Part shown: one piece after another, positions 1 to 8,740 of the stretch | Layout: each line of letters begins with the position of its first letter | Numbering within the stretch: position 1 is the first letter of the stretch | DNA from: Saprospiraceae bacterium | Lineage (GTDB): Bacteria; Bacteroidota; Bacteroidia; Chitinophagales; Saprospiraceae | Assembly (NCBI GenBank): GCA_013001595.1 | Contig: JABDMH010000043.1 | Location: 39,104 to 103,103 of the forward strand | Reading direction: 5' to 3' | Length of the DNA: 64,000 nt | The notes under the pieces: model-generated | What the model saw: only the letters and a program-made list of their open reading frames with translations | Database searches by the model: none | What the model was told of the DNA's origin: nothing | Translations under genes and position numbers: made by a program

Positions 1-797
1 ATAATTTTCCCTTGACCGCCCAACAAACTTGCACCGCCCAGGATAACGGCCGTAATCACACGAAGCTCCATCCCTTGGCCTGCGGTGGGCATGGCAGCGC
101 CTAGCCTTGCTGACAATATAATCCCAGCAAGCCCAGCCAAAGCAGATGCCAACATAAATGAGTAAACCTTCATCTTTTTTACACGAATCCCGGAGAGCAG
201 CGCAGCTTTTTCATTGCCACCAATGTAGTAGTACCTTCTAAAGAAAATCGTTCTCCTTACTAGAAACGAGAAAATGACAACGACGATCAGCATATACCAT
301 ACAGGTGATTGAAAGCCCATGAATTGAGATTGCCCAAGTGCATTGAAACCATCCGGCAAATTTTGAATTCCTGAGCCACTTACCATAAGTGCTAGTCCCC
401 TCACTATACCCATCATAGCAAGTGTCTGAATCAGGGGATTGATGCCGACATAAGCAACTAAAGCACCGTTGACCAAGCCAATCAAAAGGCATGCTGCGAG
501 AGATACCAATATGGCCACTGGTACAAAAACTCCCCAATAGTACATGAGATAGGCTGCCAAGCCACCGGCAAAGGCAACTACTGAGCCCACTGATAGATCA
601 AAAGACCCTGAGATGAGTAAGACCATCATACCGACAGCCACGATGGCATCGATCGACAAGTTTAGCAAGACCAAGGACAGATTGTCTAAGTTTGCAAACT
701 GGCCTTGCCAAATTATAGAGCTTACCACCACCAATACCAAGATGGTCGCGCTCAGTGTCACTACACGATCTTGCCAAATATTACTATTGATTTTCAT
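1..797 (-). CDS. Ribose-type sugar ABC transporter permease, partial
   Basis: Inner-membrane permease of a ribose/xylose-type (RbsC/BPD_transp_2) importer, cut off by the window edge so its C-terminus is missing. Reading the minus strand from the ATG at 797 gives an uninterrupted hydrophobic protein: MKINSNIWQDR, then a first membrane segment, then the family motif SGSFDLSVGSV (about residues 68-78). The later LVNG..VAYVGINPLIQTL cytoplasmic-loop region and GIRVKKMKVYSFMLAS are also typical. It starts 15 bp after the stop of the ATPase gene, so the two are co-transcribed and probably form one importer; the periplasmic binding protein is not in the window and may lie beyond position 1. Given the neighbours, apiose or a related branched sugar or acid is the likely substrate (inference). 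Confidence 0.88.
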   Translation of the reverse strand, partial: MKINSNIWQDRVVTLSATILVLVVVSSIIWQGQFANLDNLSLVLLNLSIDAIVAVGMMVLLISGSFDLSVGSVVAFAGGLAAYLMYYWGVFVPVAILVSLAACLLIGLVNGALVAYVGINPLIQTLAMMGIVRGLALMVSGSGIQNLPDGFNALGQSQFMGFQSPVWYMLIVVVIFSFLVRRTIFFRRYYYIGGNEKAALLSGIRVKKMKVYSFMLASALAGLAGIILSARLGAAMPTAGQGMELRVITAVILGGASLLGGQGKI

Positions 798-812
798 TGA
801 ACTCTGGTAGGC

Positions 813-2315
813 TTAAGGCATCCGTTTGAGTCCGGATGAGTATTGTATAATTTCCTCTTCTGAAAAATCTGGACGATCGATAGATGCCATCAATTCCCCA
901 TGACTCATCACCAATATACGGTCACATAATCCAATGAGCTCCGTCAATTCTGAAGATATCATTAATATCGCAGTACCAGATGCTGATAATTCGTTGAATA
1001 GTCGGTAAATTTCAGACTTTGCACCAACATCTATTCCGTGGGTGGGCTCGTCGACAATGAGGATGTCTGGTTTTCGGAGCAGCCATTTGCCCAAGACGAT
1101 CTTTTGCTGATTGCCACCACTTAAATACACCACTTTCTGATTAATACTTGGAGTACGAATATCCAATTTCTCCACAAAGTGATCAGCCACCCTACGCATC
1201 TCAGCAGTGTCCATCCATATTTTCCCACTGTCACCTACGTCTAGATTGGTCGAGACCACGTTCTCTACTACTGACATGTCAAGAAACAAACCTTGTTCCT
1301 TACGATGTTCGGGAAGATAACCCAAACCAAATTGAATGGCATCTTGTGGGTGCCTAATTCGTACAGATTCATCGTTGATCTTTATTGTGCCCGTCTTATT
1401 CTTATCTATGCCAAAAATTGCCCGTGCAAGTTCCGTCCGACCTGCACCCACCAGTCCAGCAAGGCCCAAGATTTCTCCACGATGCAGGGAAAAACTGATG
1501 TCTGAAAAACCTTCTCCATCCAAATCTTTCACCTGAAGTACAACATCCGACTGGAAATGATCTTGATAATTTAAATCTTGGAGATCACGCCCCACCATCA
1601 ATCTGATAATCTCATCTACATTGGTATCCTGGGTATTATGAAGCCCTTGAAATTTCCCATCCTTTAGGACTGTTACCCGGTCCCCAATCTTGAATATCTC
1701 ATGCATTCGATGAGAAATGTAAATGATGCCAACCCCCTTTGCCTTCAAATCTCTGACAATGTCAAATACAACTGAAGTATCGTCATCTGACAATGCTGCT
1801 GTAGGCTCGTCAAGAATAAGAATATTGGGTTCCTGCGCCAATGCCTTTGCAATTTCAACCATCTGTTGCTTGCCAGGTGACAAAGTCGAAACCAATTGCT
1901 GTGGGTGAATGGTAGTTAGCCTTAATCTCTCAAGTAGGTCTTGGGTCTTCGCAAACAAAGCTTGCCGGTCAATAAAACCCCAAGTATTACAGGGTTGAAT
2001 CCCCGCGAACACATTATCTGCTACTGACAACTCACTCACTAAGCTTTTCTCCTGATAGACAATGCCAATACCCGCCTCTTGTGCCTTCTTCTGATTTGGC
2101 AACACTACCGCTTCGCCACCTAAAATGATCTCACCTCTATCTGGCTGCTGATTGCCAGATAATACATTCATGAGTGTAGATTTTCCGGCCCCATTCTCTC
2201 CACACAAGGCATGGACTTCTCCGGCCAATAAATCAAAACTTACCCTGTCTAATGCCACCACACCTGGATAGGTCTTCGTGATGTGCCTAAGGTTTAGCAG
2301 GGTTGATTTCACCAT
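813..2315 (-). CDS. Sugar ABC transporter ATP-binding protein (RbsA/XylG type)
   Basis: ATPase with two fused nucleotide-binding domains energising a monosaccharide importer. At 500 residues it has the usual RbsA length. The first domain has Walker A GENGAGKST (39-47), a weak signature LSPGKQQ and Walker B ILILDEPTAAL. The second has the degenerate Walker A usual for this family (GLVGAGRTE, about 288), a good signature LSGGNQQK (about 398) and ILIVDEPTHGID. The gene sits between the lactonase gene (5 bp gap) and the permease (15 bp gap), so operon membership is clear. Ribose-type ABC importers are not the dominant sugar uptake route in Bacteroidota, which makes its linkage to the apiose genes notable. 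Family assignment is certain; the substrate is inferred from context only. Confidence 0.93.
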   Translation of the reverse strand: MVKSTLLNLRHITKTYPGVVALDRVSFDLLAGEVHALCGENGAGKSTLMNVLSGNQQPDRGEIILGGEAVVLPNQKKAQEAGIGIVYQEKSLVSELSVADNVFAGIQPCNTWGFIDRQALFAKTQDLLERLRLTTIHPQQLVSTLSPGKQQMVEIAKALAQEPNILILDEPTAALSDDDTSVVFDIVRDLKAKGVGIIYISHRMHEIFKIGDRVTVLKDGKFQGLHNTQDTNVDEIIRLMVGRDLQDLNYQDHFQSDVVLQVKDLDGEGFSDISFSLHRGEILGLAGLVGAGRTELARAIFGIDKNKTGTIKINDESVRIRHPQDAIQFGLGYLPEHRKEQGLFLDMSVVENVVSTNLDVGDSGKIWMDTAEMRRVADHFVEKLDIRTPSINQKVVYLSGGNQQKIVLGKWLLRKPDILIVDEPTHGIDVGAKSEIYRLFNELSASGTAILMISSELTELIGLCDRILVMSHGELMASIDRPDFSEEEIIQYSSGLKRMP

Positions 2316-2320
2316 TTGGG

Positions 2321-4213
2321 CTACTTCAGGGTGAGGGAAATCTTTGACAAAGAAACCGCTGGAAGGATCACCTCAACATCAGCATCTTCGTCTTTAAGCC
2401 CGTCCTGATTTGGGTCTGGCTCAAACGGTTCAAAACTGGCCGATAATGCTTCTCCCTTATAAAACTCGATTCGCCATGATGAAACGGGCAAATCCAATTC
2501 AATTTGCATTTCACGATTATGGAGATTTGCTAATAGTACTACTGCCTGTTTGGCCCTCCTTAACATCATACCTTTCACCGCCAGCGCGTTGCTACTTCGA
2601 AGATAGATCCAATCGTGATCCCTTCGAGTCATTAGCTCTTTGAGCAAATGATAGACGGGGAATAGCATGCCCCTTTTCGCTGGAAATAGATCCGGCATTT
2701 GCACCTGACGATCACCTTGCATAATGCCGCGCCAGCCTACAGTCTCGAAGTATGTCAAAATCTGTGCGCCGGCATTGGTCAGATGAGCAATGCTGCCCAG
2801 TGTCCAGCAAGCTGCGTATACCGAAACCTGTCGCGGATCGACAGCGTCTGGAAGTTCGTCACTTTGAGGAGCAGTTTCTGGTGCAGTGGCGTTTGGATTG
2901 AATCGTGGTTTGAGCGTGATTGGACTGACCACAATCGGCAAGTGCGGTGCAAAGGCCTGAGCACTTTCTACGGTATATGCTTGACCGCCAAGGGTCTCGG
3001 TCATAGATGCCTCATCAAAAGCATGTACCTGCGGATTGACTGAATATGCCACAAAATCAACCTTAGTCAGCTCTGGTGTTTCCCGGTTTAGTTCGGTAAA
3101 ATAAGCATTTGTGCCAGCACCGATGAAGACCTGCTCATCAACCCGAAGTGCGGAGAGGCCATTATCCAATAATGTGCTTGGCGTAGTTTTATGGGCTTTA
3201 TGTAGAAGTAGCAGATATAAATGGCCACTTCGGGGCAACTTCTTCAAAAGATCGGCAAGAAGCTTAATCTGATTGAGAAACGCTTCATCAAAAAAAACAG
3301 CAAGCATTAGGTCAGTCCCCAGTTGACTGGCTTCAGACAAATAGTGCGCTACGTTCTTTTCCCATCCGTTTTCAGAAAGATCTATATCGGCCCTTAGATG
3401 ATTTAATTTTAATATACGGAGCTGCTCTACCTCTTGCGGGTGGAGATGGTAAAATGCAGATGAGACACCTAAACCGATCTTGGGCTGATTTAAAATAGAC
3501 TCTGCTGGGATAAGCATCACTTTATCCTCCGCTTCATTTTTGTTAACCGCCTCGTGAGCCGTGAACTTAAGTGTCACTTTTTGTTGCACTTTTTCCCCTT
3601 TTCCCAAAGTCACTGGGAAGGGCTTAGCCAAGGGAGTACAATAAGTCTTATAGGAGTCGTCAGTCCAATTGCGCTGATCTTCGGTTTCAAAGGTATCTCC
3701 CTCAAAAGTCAAGTTGGCCTCTCCAGCTCCTTGTACATTCCATCTCATGCCTTTGATGTCAAAGAATGGTTGATGGGGGCTGATCAGCTTGGGAAAGGTA
3801 TGTGTACTCCATTCACCAGAGGTGTCCAATATTTCACACGGCTGACCAGCACAAGGCTTTATCGGGTGCAGGATGCAAAATCCAGTGCGGTTCTTCTTAA
3901 CCGCTGCTAGTGCTTCGCCGCTGATACGAAACTCAATCTCACTATTGGATTTTCCCTCGATCTGTACATCCCATCGAAACGGAAAACCATCTTCATTGCT
4001 GATCCACTGATATGAAATTCTAAATGCATCATCCGAGACTTCGAGCACTTCGTTTTCCATAATCCCGTCCATGGTTTCCCAATTTTGGTCCCTCAGGGCA
4101 AAGTATATCATACGAAGCACCTCCGATTTTCCAAAAGAAATATAGCGCAGGAATCCGCGATCATATTTGAGGATTAGATCGCCTGCTCTAAGGGTGGGCA
4201 TTTCTGTCGACAT
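2321..4213 (-). CDS. apnL: D-apionolactone lactonase (ApnL type)
   Basis: Probable cytoplasmic lactonase opening D-apionolactone to D-apionate. The N-terminus, with GDLILKYDRGFLRYI, then GKSEVLRMIYFALRDQNW, resembles what I recall of the ApnL family: about 600-650 residues, with an N-terminal beta domain followed by a TIM-barrel-like middle domain and a small C-terminal beta domain. This protein has 630 residues and no signal peptide. The middle part (about residues 250-500) keeps the alternating pattern of a glycoside-hydrolase-like barrel and the end (about 540-630) looks like a beta sandwich. It lies in the same run as the other apiose genes, directly before the ABC ATPase. I recognise it from sequence style plus context, not from a database search; a family member with another lactone substrate is possible. 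Confidence 0.8.
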   Translation of the reverse strand: MSTEMPTLRAGDLILKYDRGFLRYISFGKSEVLRMIYFALRDQNWETMDGIMENEVLEVSDDAFRISYQWISNEDGFPFRWDVQIEGKSNSEIEFRISGEALAAVKKNRTGFCILHPIKPCAGQPCEILDTSGEWSTHTFPKLISPHQPFFDIKGMRWNVQGAGEANLTFEGDTFETEDQRNWTDDSYKTYCTPLAKPFPVTLGKGEKVQQKVTLKFTAHEAVNKNEAEDKVMLIPAESILNQPKIGLGVSSAFYHLHPQEVEQLRILKLNHLRADIDLSENGWEKNVAHYLSEASQLGTDLMLAVFFDEAFLNQIKLLADLLKKLPRSGHLYLLLLHKAHKTTPSTLLDNGLSALRVDEQVFIGAGTNAYFTELNRETPELTKVDFVAYSVNPQVHAFDEASMTETLGGQAYTVESAQAFAPHLPIVVSPITLKPRFNPNATAPETAPQSDELPDAVDPRQVSVYAACWTLGSIAHLTNAGAQILTYFETVGWRGIMQGDRQVQMPDLFPAKRGMLFPVYHLLKELMTRRDHDWIYLRSSNALAVKGMMLRRAKQAVVLLANLHNREMQIELDLPVSSWRIEFYKGEALSASFEPFEPDPNQDGLKDEDADVEVILPAVSLSKISLTLK

Positions 4214-4621
4214 GGATCATCCTTTAGTTATTGCTAATCTAGGCAATCAGAAGCATACCTTCAAATCCGGGGTGCTGCCTAAAGAAGTCGAAGCAGATGT
4301 GGATAGATATAAACCCAAAACTATTTTTTGGGATTTCTACTAAAATATTTCTTGAGCGTGCACCCTTCAACAAATTCAGATTAGGCGTCATCACTTTCGG
4401 GTCTCACACTGAAGCTGCGATCAGGACCAGCATGAAAGAGACCAGCCGCCCATCCACATTTATAATTCACTCGTTTCGCTGCTGTCATACTAGACCCTTC
4501 GAGATGATTTGTTCACGAATCCAAAATCAAATGGTAAAATATCGGCAAACATCAAATGCCTGTAGTTTCCTTTTTTTTTAGCCATGACCGATAAGGCATA
4601 TTGTGGAGATTTGTATCAAAT
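4214..4621 (-). other. Gene-free spacer between apnL and the apiosidase-like gene
   Basis: About 400 bases with no reading frame I believe on either strand; the 94-codon plus-strand frame here has no recognisable protein character. No convincing hairpin terminator or promoter box was found. The length is unusual inside an otherwise tightly packed run, so it may hold a second promoter for apnL and the transporter or the remains of a lost gene. Confidence 0.4.
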
Positions 4622-6247
4622 TCATCTTTCCAAGATCAAAATGTAGTCTTGTTCACTTGGCGGTGTGGCAGATACAGTATGCCCTTCGATTTGCAAATTG
4701 GCTTTCATAAACTTATTACCTACGGGATTAAACCACCGACCATCATAGGTATGCCCCTTGGGGTTTCTGATTGTCACCCTCTGCTGGATTGGCGTATAGG
4801 CCAAGATGATGCTTGCAGAATCGTCGCTCACTAGCGAAATAAAATGATTATAGACTTTGTTACCAGGTTGATGCACTAGCAATTTGAGGTTGGGAGAGAG
4901 TTCCCACCAATTGAACTCTTGGATAAAAGATGACAAGTAACCAATCTGAATGCTGCCAGGAAAATCTATGGCTTTGTCCCAAGTTGAGGGAGTGCGATCT
5001 CCTTGGCGGCCATGATTTTCTACTGGTTCTCCTTCCTTTTGTATCCACGGCCAAATACCATTATGTCCATATGCGATGCCTGAAATGGGCGTTGCAAAGA
5101 TGCTCCAGTAGGAGGCATTTCGCACATCGGTATCATCAAATTCATAGCGGATCTCCTCGTAGTTTGGTTCCATATTAATGATGGGTCGAGGAGGAAGTTT
5201 GTCCCAAGTGGTAGCCATCGGCCCCTTATTAATCCAATCAATAACGCGCTCACTCTTATTGTGACTAGATTGATATCCGATAATATCCAGCCAGTCTTCG
5301 TCTTTGTATTCTTCGCCAATCCATAGGCTACCATGTGGATGCTGAGCAACGATTCCAGGAGGATCATCGGCAAAGACTCCACGTCCAATATTCTTCCAAC
5401 GTTGTTCATACTCGCGCGTGTAGCGCCCGTCACCGCCCAATATCCAAATCACCTGATTGGCTCCGAATCGTGCGACCATATAGCGTGCCAAAGCAATGGC
5501 CTCTTCTTGTGGCAGATAATAGCCTGGACTAAATTCTCTGCCTGTGCTTTGCGGCAACGCCCACAGCAATACAGGAGCAGCCACAAGACCATGTGCATTA
5601 ATACGGTCAATTTTTGCATCCATTCGTTTAAAAAAATCCGTGTTTAAATTGATGCGGCCACTCCCAGTAAAAGCAACCTCTCCACGACTGTCTTTTTCAC
5701 AACCACGCCATTGTGTGGTTACAAATTGGATAACGTTATAGTTATTTTCTACCCTATGCTTCAGGTATTCTTCCCACTCTTCTTCAGTTGATTTCAAAGC
5801 ACCATTCCAAGCGGTACACGCAGTAAAGAAAAACGGTGTGGCATCCGAGTATTGCAGGTGATACGCCCCAATATCTCGCTTGATACTTCCGCGTTTATAA
5901 ATATCCAAATCACTTGTGCTGGCCACACAAACGAAACTGCCCTCTTCACCACCCAGACCACTTTTATCATCAGAACAGACGGTCTGGTAATGCCATGTAC
6001 CAATCTCAGTAGGTGCAAATCTAACTTTGAAAATCCCTTCACCATCCCAGAACCCATTAATGCGATGAGGTACCCCGCTGGGTGAAATGAAATTGGCATA
6101 GAATTCTTTCAGGTCATAAATAGGATTAGTATACTCGATTGCACTTTCGAAAGCAAGTTCTTTCTTTTGCCAGATCTCCGTCTGCGACATGCCCTCTATT
6201 AAACCCATCAGCATAATCACCAATAAATAATACCTCGCTTTTCTCAT
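4622..6247 (-). CDS. Secreted apiosidase-like glycoside hydrolase (DUF5060 + DUF4038, GH140-like)
   Basis: Predicted exported hydrolase of 541 residues. A signal peptide (MRKARYYLLVIMLMGLIEG) is followed by a DUF5060-type beta domain (about 25-110: GFWDGEGIFKVRFAPTEIGTW) and an apiosidase-like TIM barrel (about 125-430). Candidate catalytic residues are Asp273 in WILGGDGRY and Glu360 in INMEPNYEE, the positions where GH140 enzymes carry conserved acids. A small C-terminal beta domain ends the protein. The founding GH140 enzyme removes D-apiose from rhamnogalacturonan II; the adjacent apiose catabolic genes make the same reaction likely here, on RG-II, apiogalacturonan or an apioside. DUF4038 also contains enzymes of other specificity, so the substrate rests on context. 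Confidence 0.85.
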   Translation of the reverse strand: MRKARYYLLVIMLMGLIEGMSQTEIWQKKELAFESAIEYTNPIYDLKEFYANFISPSGVPHRINGFWDGEGIFKVRFAPTEIGTWHYQTVCSDDKSGLGGEEGSFVCVASTSDLDIYKRGSIKRDIGAYHLQYSDATPFFFTACTAWNGALKSTEEEWEEYLKHRVENNYNVIQFVTTQWRGCEKDSRGEVAFTGSGRINLNTDFFKRMDAKIDRINAHGLVAAPVLLWALPQSTGREFSPGYYLPQEEAIALARYMVARFGANQVIWILGGDGRYTREYEQRWKNIGRGVFADDPPGIVAQHPHGSLWIGEEYKDEDWLDIIGYQSSHNKSERVIDWINKGPMATTWDKLPPRPIINMEPNYEEIRYEFDDTDVRNASYWSIFATPISGIAYGHNGIWPWIQKEGEPVENHGRQGDRTPSTWDKAIDFPGSIQIGYLSSFIQEFNWWELSPNLKLLVHQPGNKVYNHFISLVSDDSASIILAYTPIQQRVTIRNPKGHTYDGRWFNPVGNKFMKANLQIEGHTVSATPPSEQDYILILER

Positions 6248-6501
6248 GCCTTTATTTTAGAATTAGAATGAATTGAATCGAATATATTTTTGGCCCTACA
6301 AAAACTGACGACCCTTAGGGATCGACAAAAAATAACTTCCACATTTATCTTGGTTCTTTTGAATTTATGCGGCGTTATAAAAAAAATCATATAGCCCCTA
6401 TATGCTAGTTTTTGTCTGCCTTTCTTGGACTTCCACTCTGAACAGGTTGTCTAAATTGAAAGTAATATCTTCTCGCTAGGGAACTTATTGTCTAACAATC
6501 C

Positions 6502-7329
6502 TTAAGTAATGGCCTTCACCTGCTTGATGACGTTCTCGGGTTCAAATACATCTTTCCAATTGTCCTTAAATATTAAAGGCTTACCAAGTTCTATTGCTTT
6601 TAAGGCTGCGTCAGAGAACTGCCCGCCCTCCAATTGTCCAAACAACAATGCCAACTCAATATTAATATGCCCAAGAAAAAAATCATAGGCAGCCGCTTTA
6701 GGCACCCCTAATTCAACCACTCGATCGACACCTTCTTTAAGCACAGAGATGACGGCCGCTCCAAAGGTCTCTGACAAAGCAGGTTCCAATATGCCCATCT
6801 GTTCTATGGTGATGCGATGTGAGACGGTCACCGGTGCATAAATTGTTTTGGCTAATCGTTCACCATCGGCATATATTTCCTCTGGTCCTTGAATCAGGGC
6901 GCAAACAATGGCTTGTTTGGCTGCAATACCACCAAAATAATCATAATGAGCTTCTTTCGAAGGTTCCCAATTAAATACGGAAGGATGAGAAGGATGAGTA
7001 GCGAAATAATGGATATCTGCCCGGGGATACAGATGTCCAGCTAGTGGAGCTGCGGGATCAAGAGTCACACCTGCAGCAGCTGGTTTCATCATTGGTACCA
7101 ATTGCTCAGTCACCTTTTGAATGGCGACATCTGGCACAGCAAAAATCACCCAGTCGGCTAGTGGAATAACATCCTCCGGTTGTGATGGCTCAACTTGACG
7201 TTCCTTCATTCGTTCGATGCCGACATCGCTGACTTCAAGATAAGCCACCTCATAGTCAGTGCCAATTAAATTGTCGGTTAATCTACAACCCATTTTACCT
7301 CCTGCTCCAACCAATACGACCTTATTCAT
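6502..7329 (-). CDS. apnO: D-apionate oxidoisomerase (ApnO type)
   Basis: NAD-dependent enzyme expected to oxidise and rearrange D-apionate to 3-oxo-isoapionate. The 275-residue protein has a Rossmann fold with GAGGKMG at residues 8-14, followed by a 6-phosphogluconate-dehydrogenase-like helical C-terminal half. The motif ATHPSHPSVFNW (about 111-122) and the acidic/aromatic AHYDYFGGIAAKQAI that follows look family specific. It begins 16 bp after the stop of the DUF1537 kinase gene. A 254-bp spacer separates it from the apiosidase-like gene downstream. Cytosolic, no signal peptide. The ApnO call combines sequence character and the full pathway context; a generic NAD(P)-binding annotation would be the conservative alternative. 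Confidence 0.82.
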   Translation of the reverse strand: MNKVVLVGAGGKMGCRLTDNLIGTDYEVAYLEVSDVGIERMKERQVEPSQPEDVIPLADWVIFAVPDVAIQKVTEQLVPMMKPAAAGVTLDPAAPLAGHLYPRADIHYFATHPSHPSVFNWEPSKEAHYDYFGGIAAKQAIVCALIQGPEEIYADGERLAKTIYAPVTVSHRITIEQMGILEPALSETFGAAVISVLKEGVDRVVELGVPKAAAYDFFLGHINIELALLFGQLEGGQFSDAALKAIELGKPLIFKDNWKDVFEPENVIKQVKAIT

Positions 7330-7345
7330 AGTTCTAATATTTCGT

Positions 7346-8728
7346 CTATTTATCTACAAATTTATCTGGATCTATAATGCGTTCAAAGTAATCATATTTT
7401 CCATTTTGGCCACCTTTCAAGGCTATTTCCAAACCGTCGAAAGCGGCATCCCGTGCATGAGCCACACATAGTGGAGCACCTGGTGCAATGGGGCACAATG
7501 TCTCCAACGCAGATATTTTAAGCGCCCGGGAAACGTACCCAGAGGTATCGCCTCCACATACGACCACCCTAACATTTTCCACAGCAGCCAAAACCGCCCG
7601 AGTGACTTCAGCAAGCAACTCACCGATTACCTTGCCGGACTTCTGACCAAGTGCATTCTGAACCATTTCAATGTGGTGGTCATCAGGTCCATCGGCTGTG
7701 TATACAACGACATGCTTGCCATTGCGCACATTGATCAGTGCTTCTTGTGTTACCTTTTCCAATTCATGAGCTGCATTGCTTATCAATGCAGACATATTGA
7801 CTTTGATGCCAGCAAAATCGATCGATTGTGCATGGTCCACTTGCTGAGCGGTGACGGGAGAACAACTGCCAGCAACCACCAAAACCCGCTTGGCTATATC
7901 CGGATATTCGATCTTGAGGCTTGTGTCTCCGCTCTCCAATTTGCGCACATATTTGGCAAGACCGTATGACAACCCAGAAGATGCAACCGTAAATTGAGTC
8001 TTTCCGGGCCAGCATTCGTACAAAGTCTTAGCGACTACATCCAAGTGATCATAGGACATGGTATCGAAAAGGATGAAATTTCCTTCTGAGTCAGCGAGAT
8101 CTTCGTAGTGGCTCTTTACCTCATCATACCCAGCATCCAACGTATGTACATCGATGAGTTTAAATGGACGATCGGTTTGCAGACCGAGATGAAGTCTAAT
8201 ATCACTTTCGCGCATTGGAGTTACTGGGTGATTTGCCATCACTGGATGTCGATCAAGCCGGTAGGTGATGTCCCCAATTCTAGCGAAAAGATTTCCAAAA
8301 ACAACAAATCTATTTAAGAATGGTGCACCGATTAAAATTGGGATTTTATCAGAGGGAAAATATTGACAGGCAATGTCCGTAGCCAACCCTATGTTACCAA
8401 TGTCTGGAGATGAGTCAAGTGTAGAACATACCTTGTACTGAATAAAATCCGTCGGGATCGTATGCATGGCCGAAAAAATGGCTGGCAACTCTATTCGCAT
8501 AGCATCTGGGGTGAGACTTCTTGCCACACCTGCCACACCGAATGCGCGTAATTTCATTCCGCCAACGCCTCTTTTCAGTTTAAATGCATCTACTTCAGCT
8601 TGGGTGGGTGCAGATAGAAACAATGCTGTAGGCAATCCATTCAGTGCCAAGGTCTCCATAACATCTGTGGAGCCGGTAAAGTCGTCACCGTAAAATCCGA
8701 GCAATAATTTGTTGTGGATTGTCTTCAC
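7346..8728 (-). CDS. oiaK: Four-carbon acid sugar kinase family protein, probable 3-oxo-isoapionate kinase
   Basis: ATP-dependent kinase of the DUF1537 (four-carbon acid sugar kinase) family, 460 residues, normal length. The N-terminal substrate domain opens with GFYGDDFTGSTD (11-22), the family hallmark; VVAGSCSPVTAQQV starts the second half and the nucleotide-binding motif GGDTSG is at 392-397. In the known apiose pathway the DUF1537 member OiaK phosphorylates 3-oxo-isoapionate on O4, which fits its place between the ApnO-type gene (16 bp) and the RuBisCO-like gene (12 bp). Other DUF1537 kinases act on threonate, erythronate or tetronates, but those clusters carry PdxA2 or an aldolase rather than a RuBisCO-like protein, so OiaK is favoured. 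Confidence 0.85.
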   Translation of the reverse strand: MKTIHNKLLLGFYGDDFTGSTDVMETLALNGLPTALFLSAPTQAEVDAFKLKRGVGGMKLRAFGVAGVARSLTPDAMRIELPAIFSAMHTIPTDFIQYKVCSTLDSSPDIGNIGLATDIACQYFPSDKIPILIGAPFLNRFVVFGNLFARIGDITYRLDRHPVMANHPVTPMRESDIRLHLGLQTDRPFKLIDVHTLDAGYDEVKSHYEDLADSEGNFILFDTMSYDHLDVVAKTLYECWPGKTQFTVASSGLSYGLAKYVRKLESGDTSLKIEYPDIAKRVLVVAGSCSPVTAQQVDHAQSIDFAGIKVNMSALISNAAHELEKVTQEALINVRNGKHVVVYTADGPDDHHIEMVQNALGQKSGKVIGELLAEVTRAVLAAVENVRVVVCGGDTSGYVSRALKISALETLCPIAPGAPLCVAHARDAAFDGLEIALKGGQNGKYDYFERIIDPDKFVDK

Positions 8729-8740
8729 TGCTGGTATTTT

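Noticed and set aside
2699..3910. Antisense frames within apnL (2699-3043, 3554-3910 plus)
   Set aside because: Fully inside a well-supported gene on the other strand and without conserved motifs.
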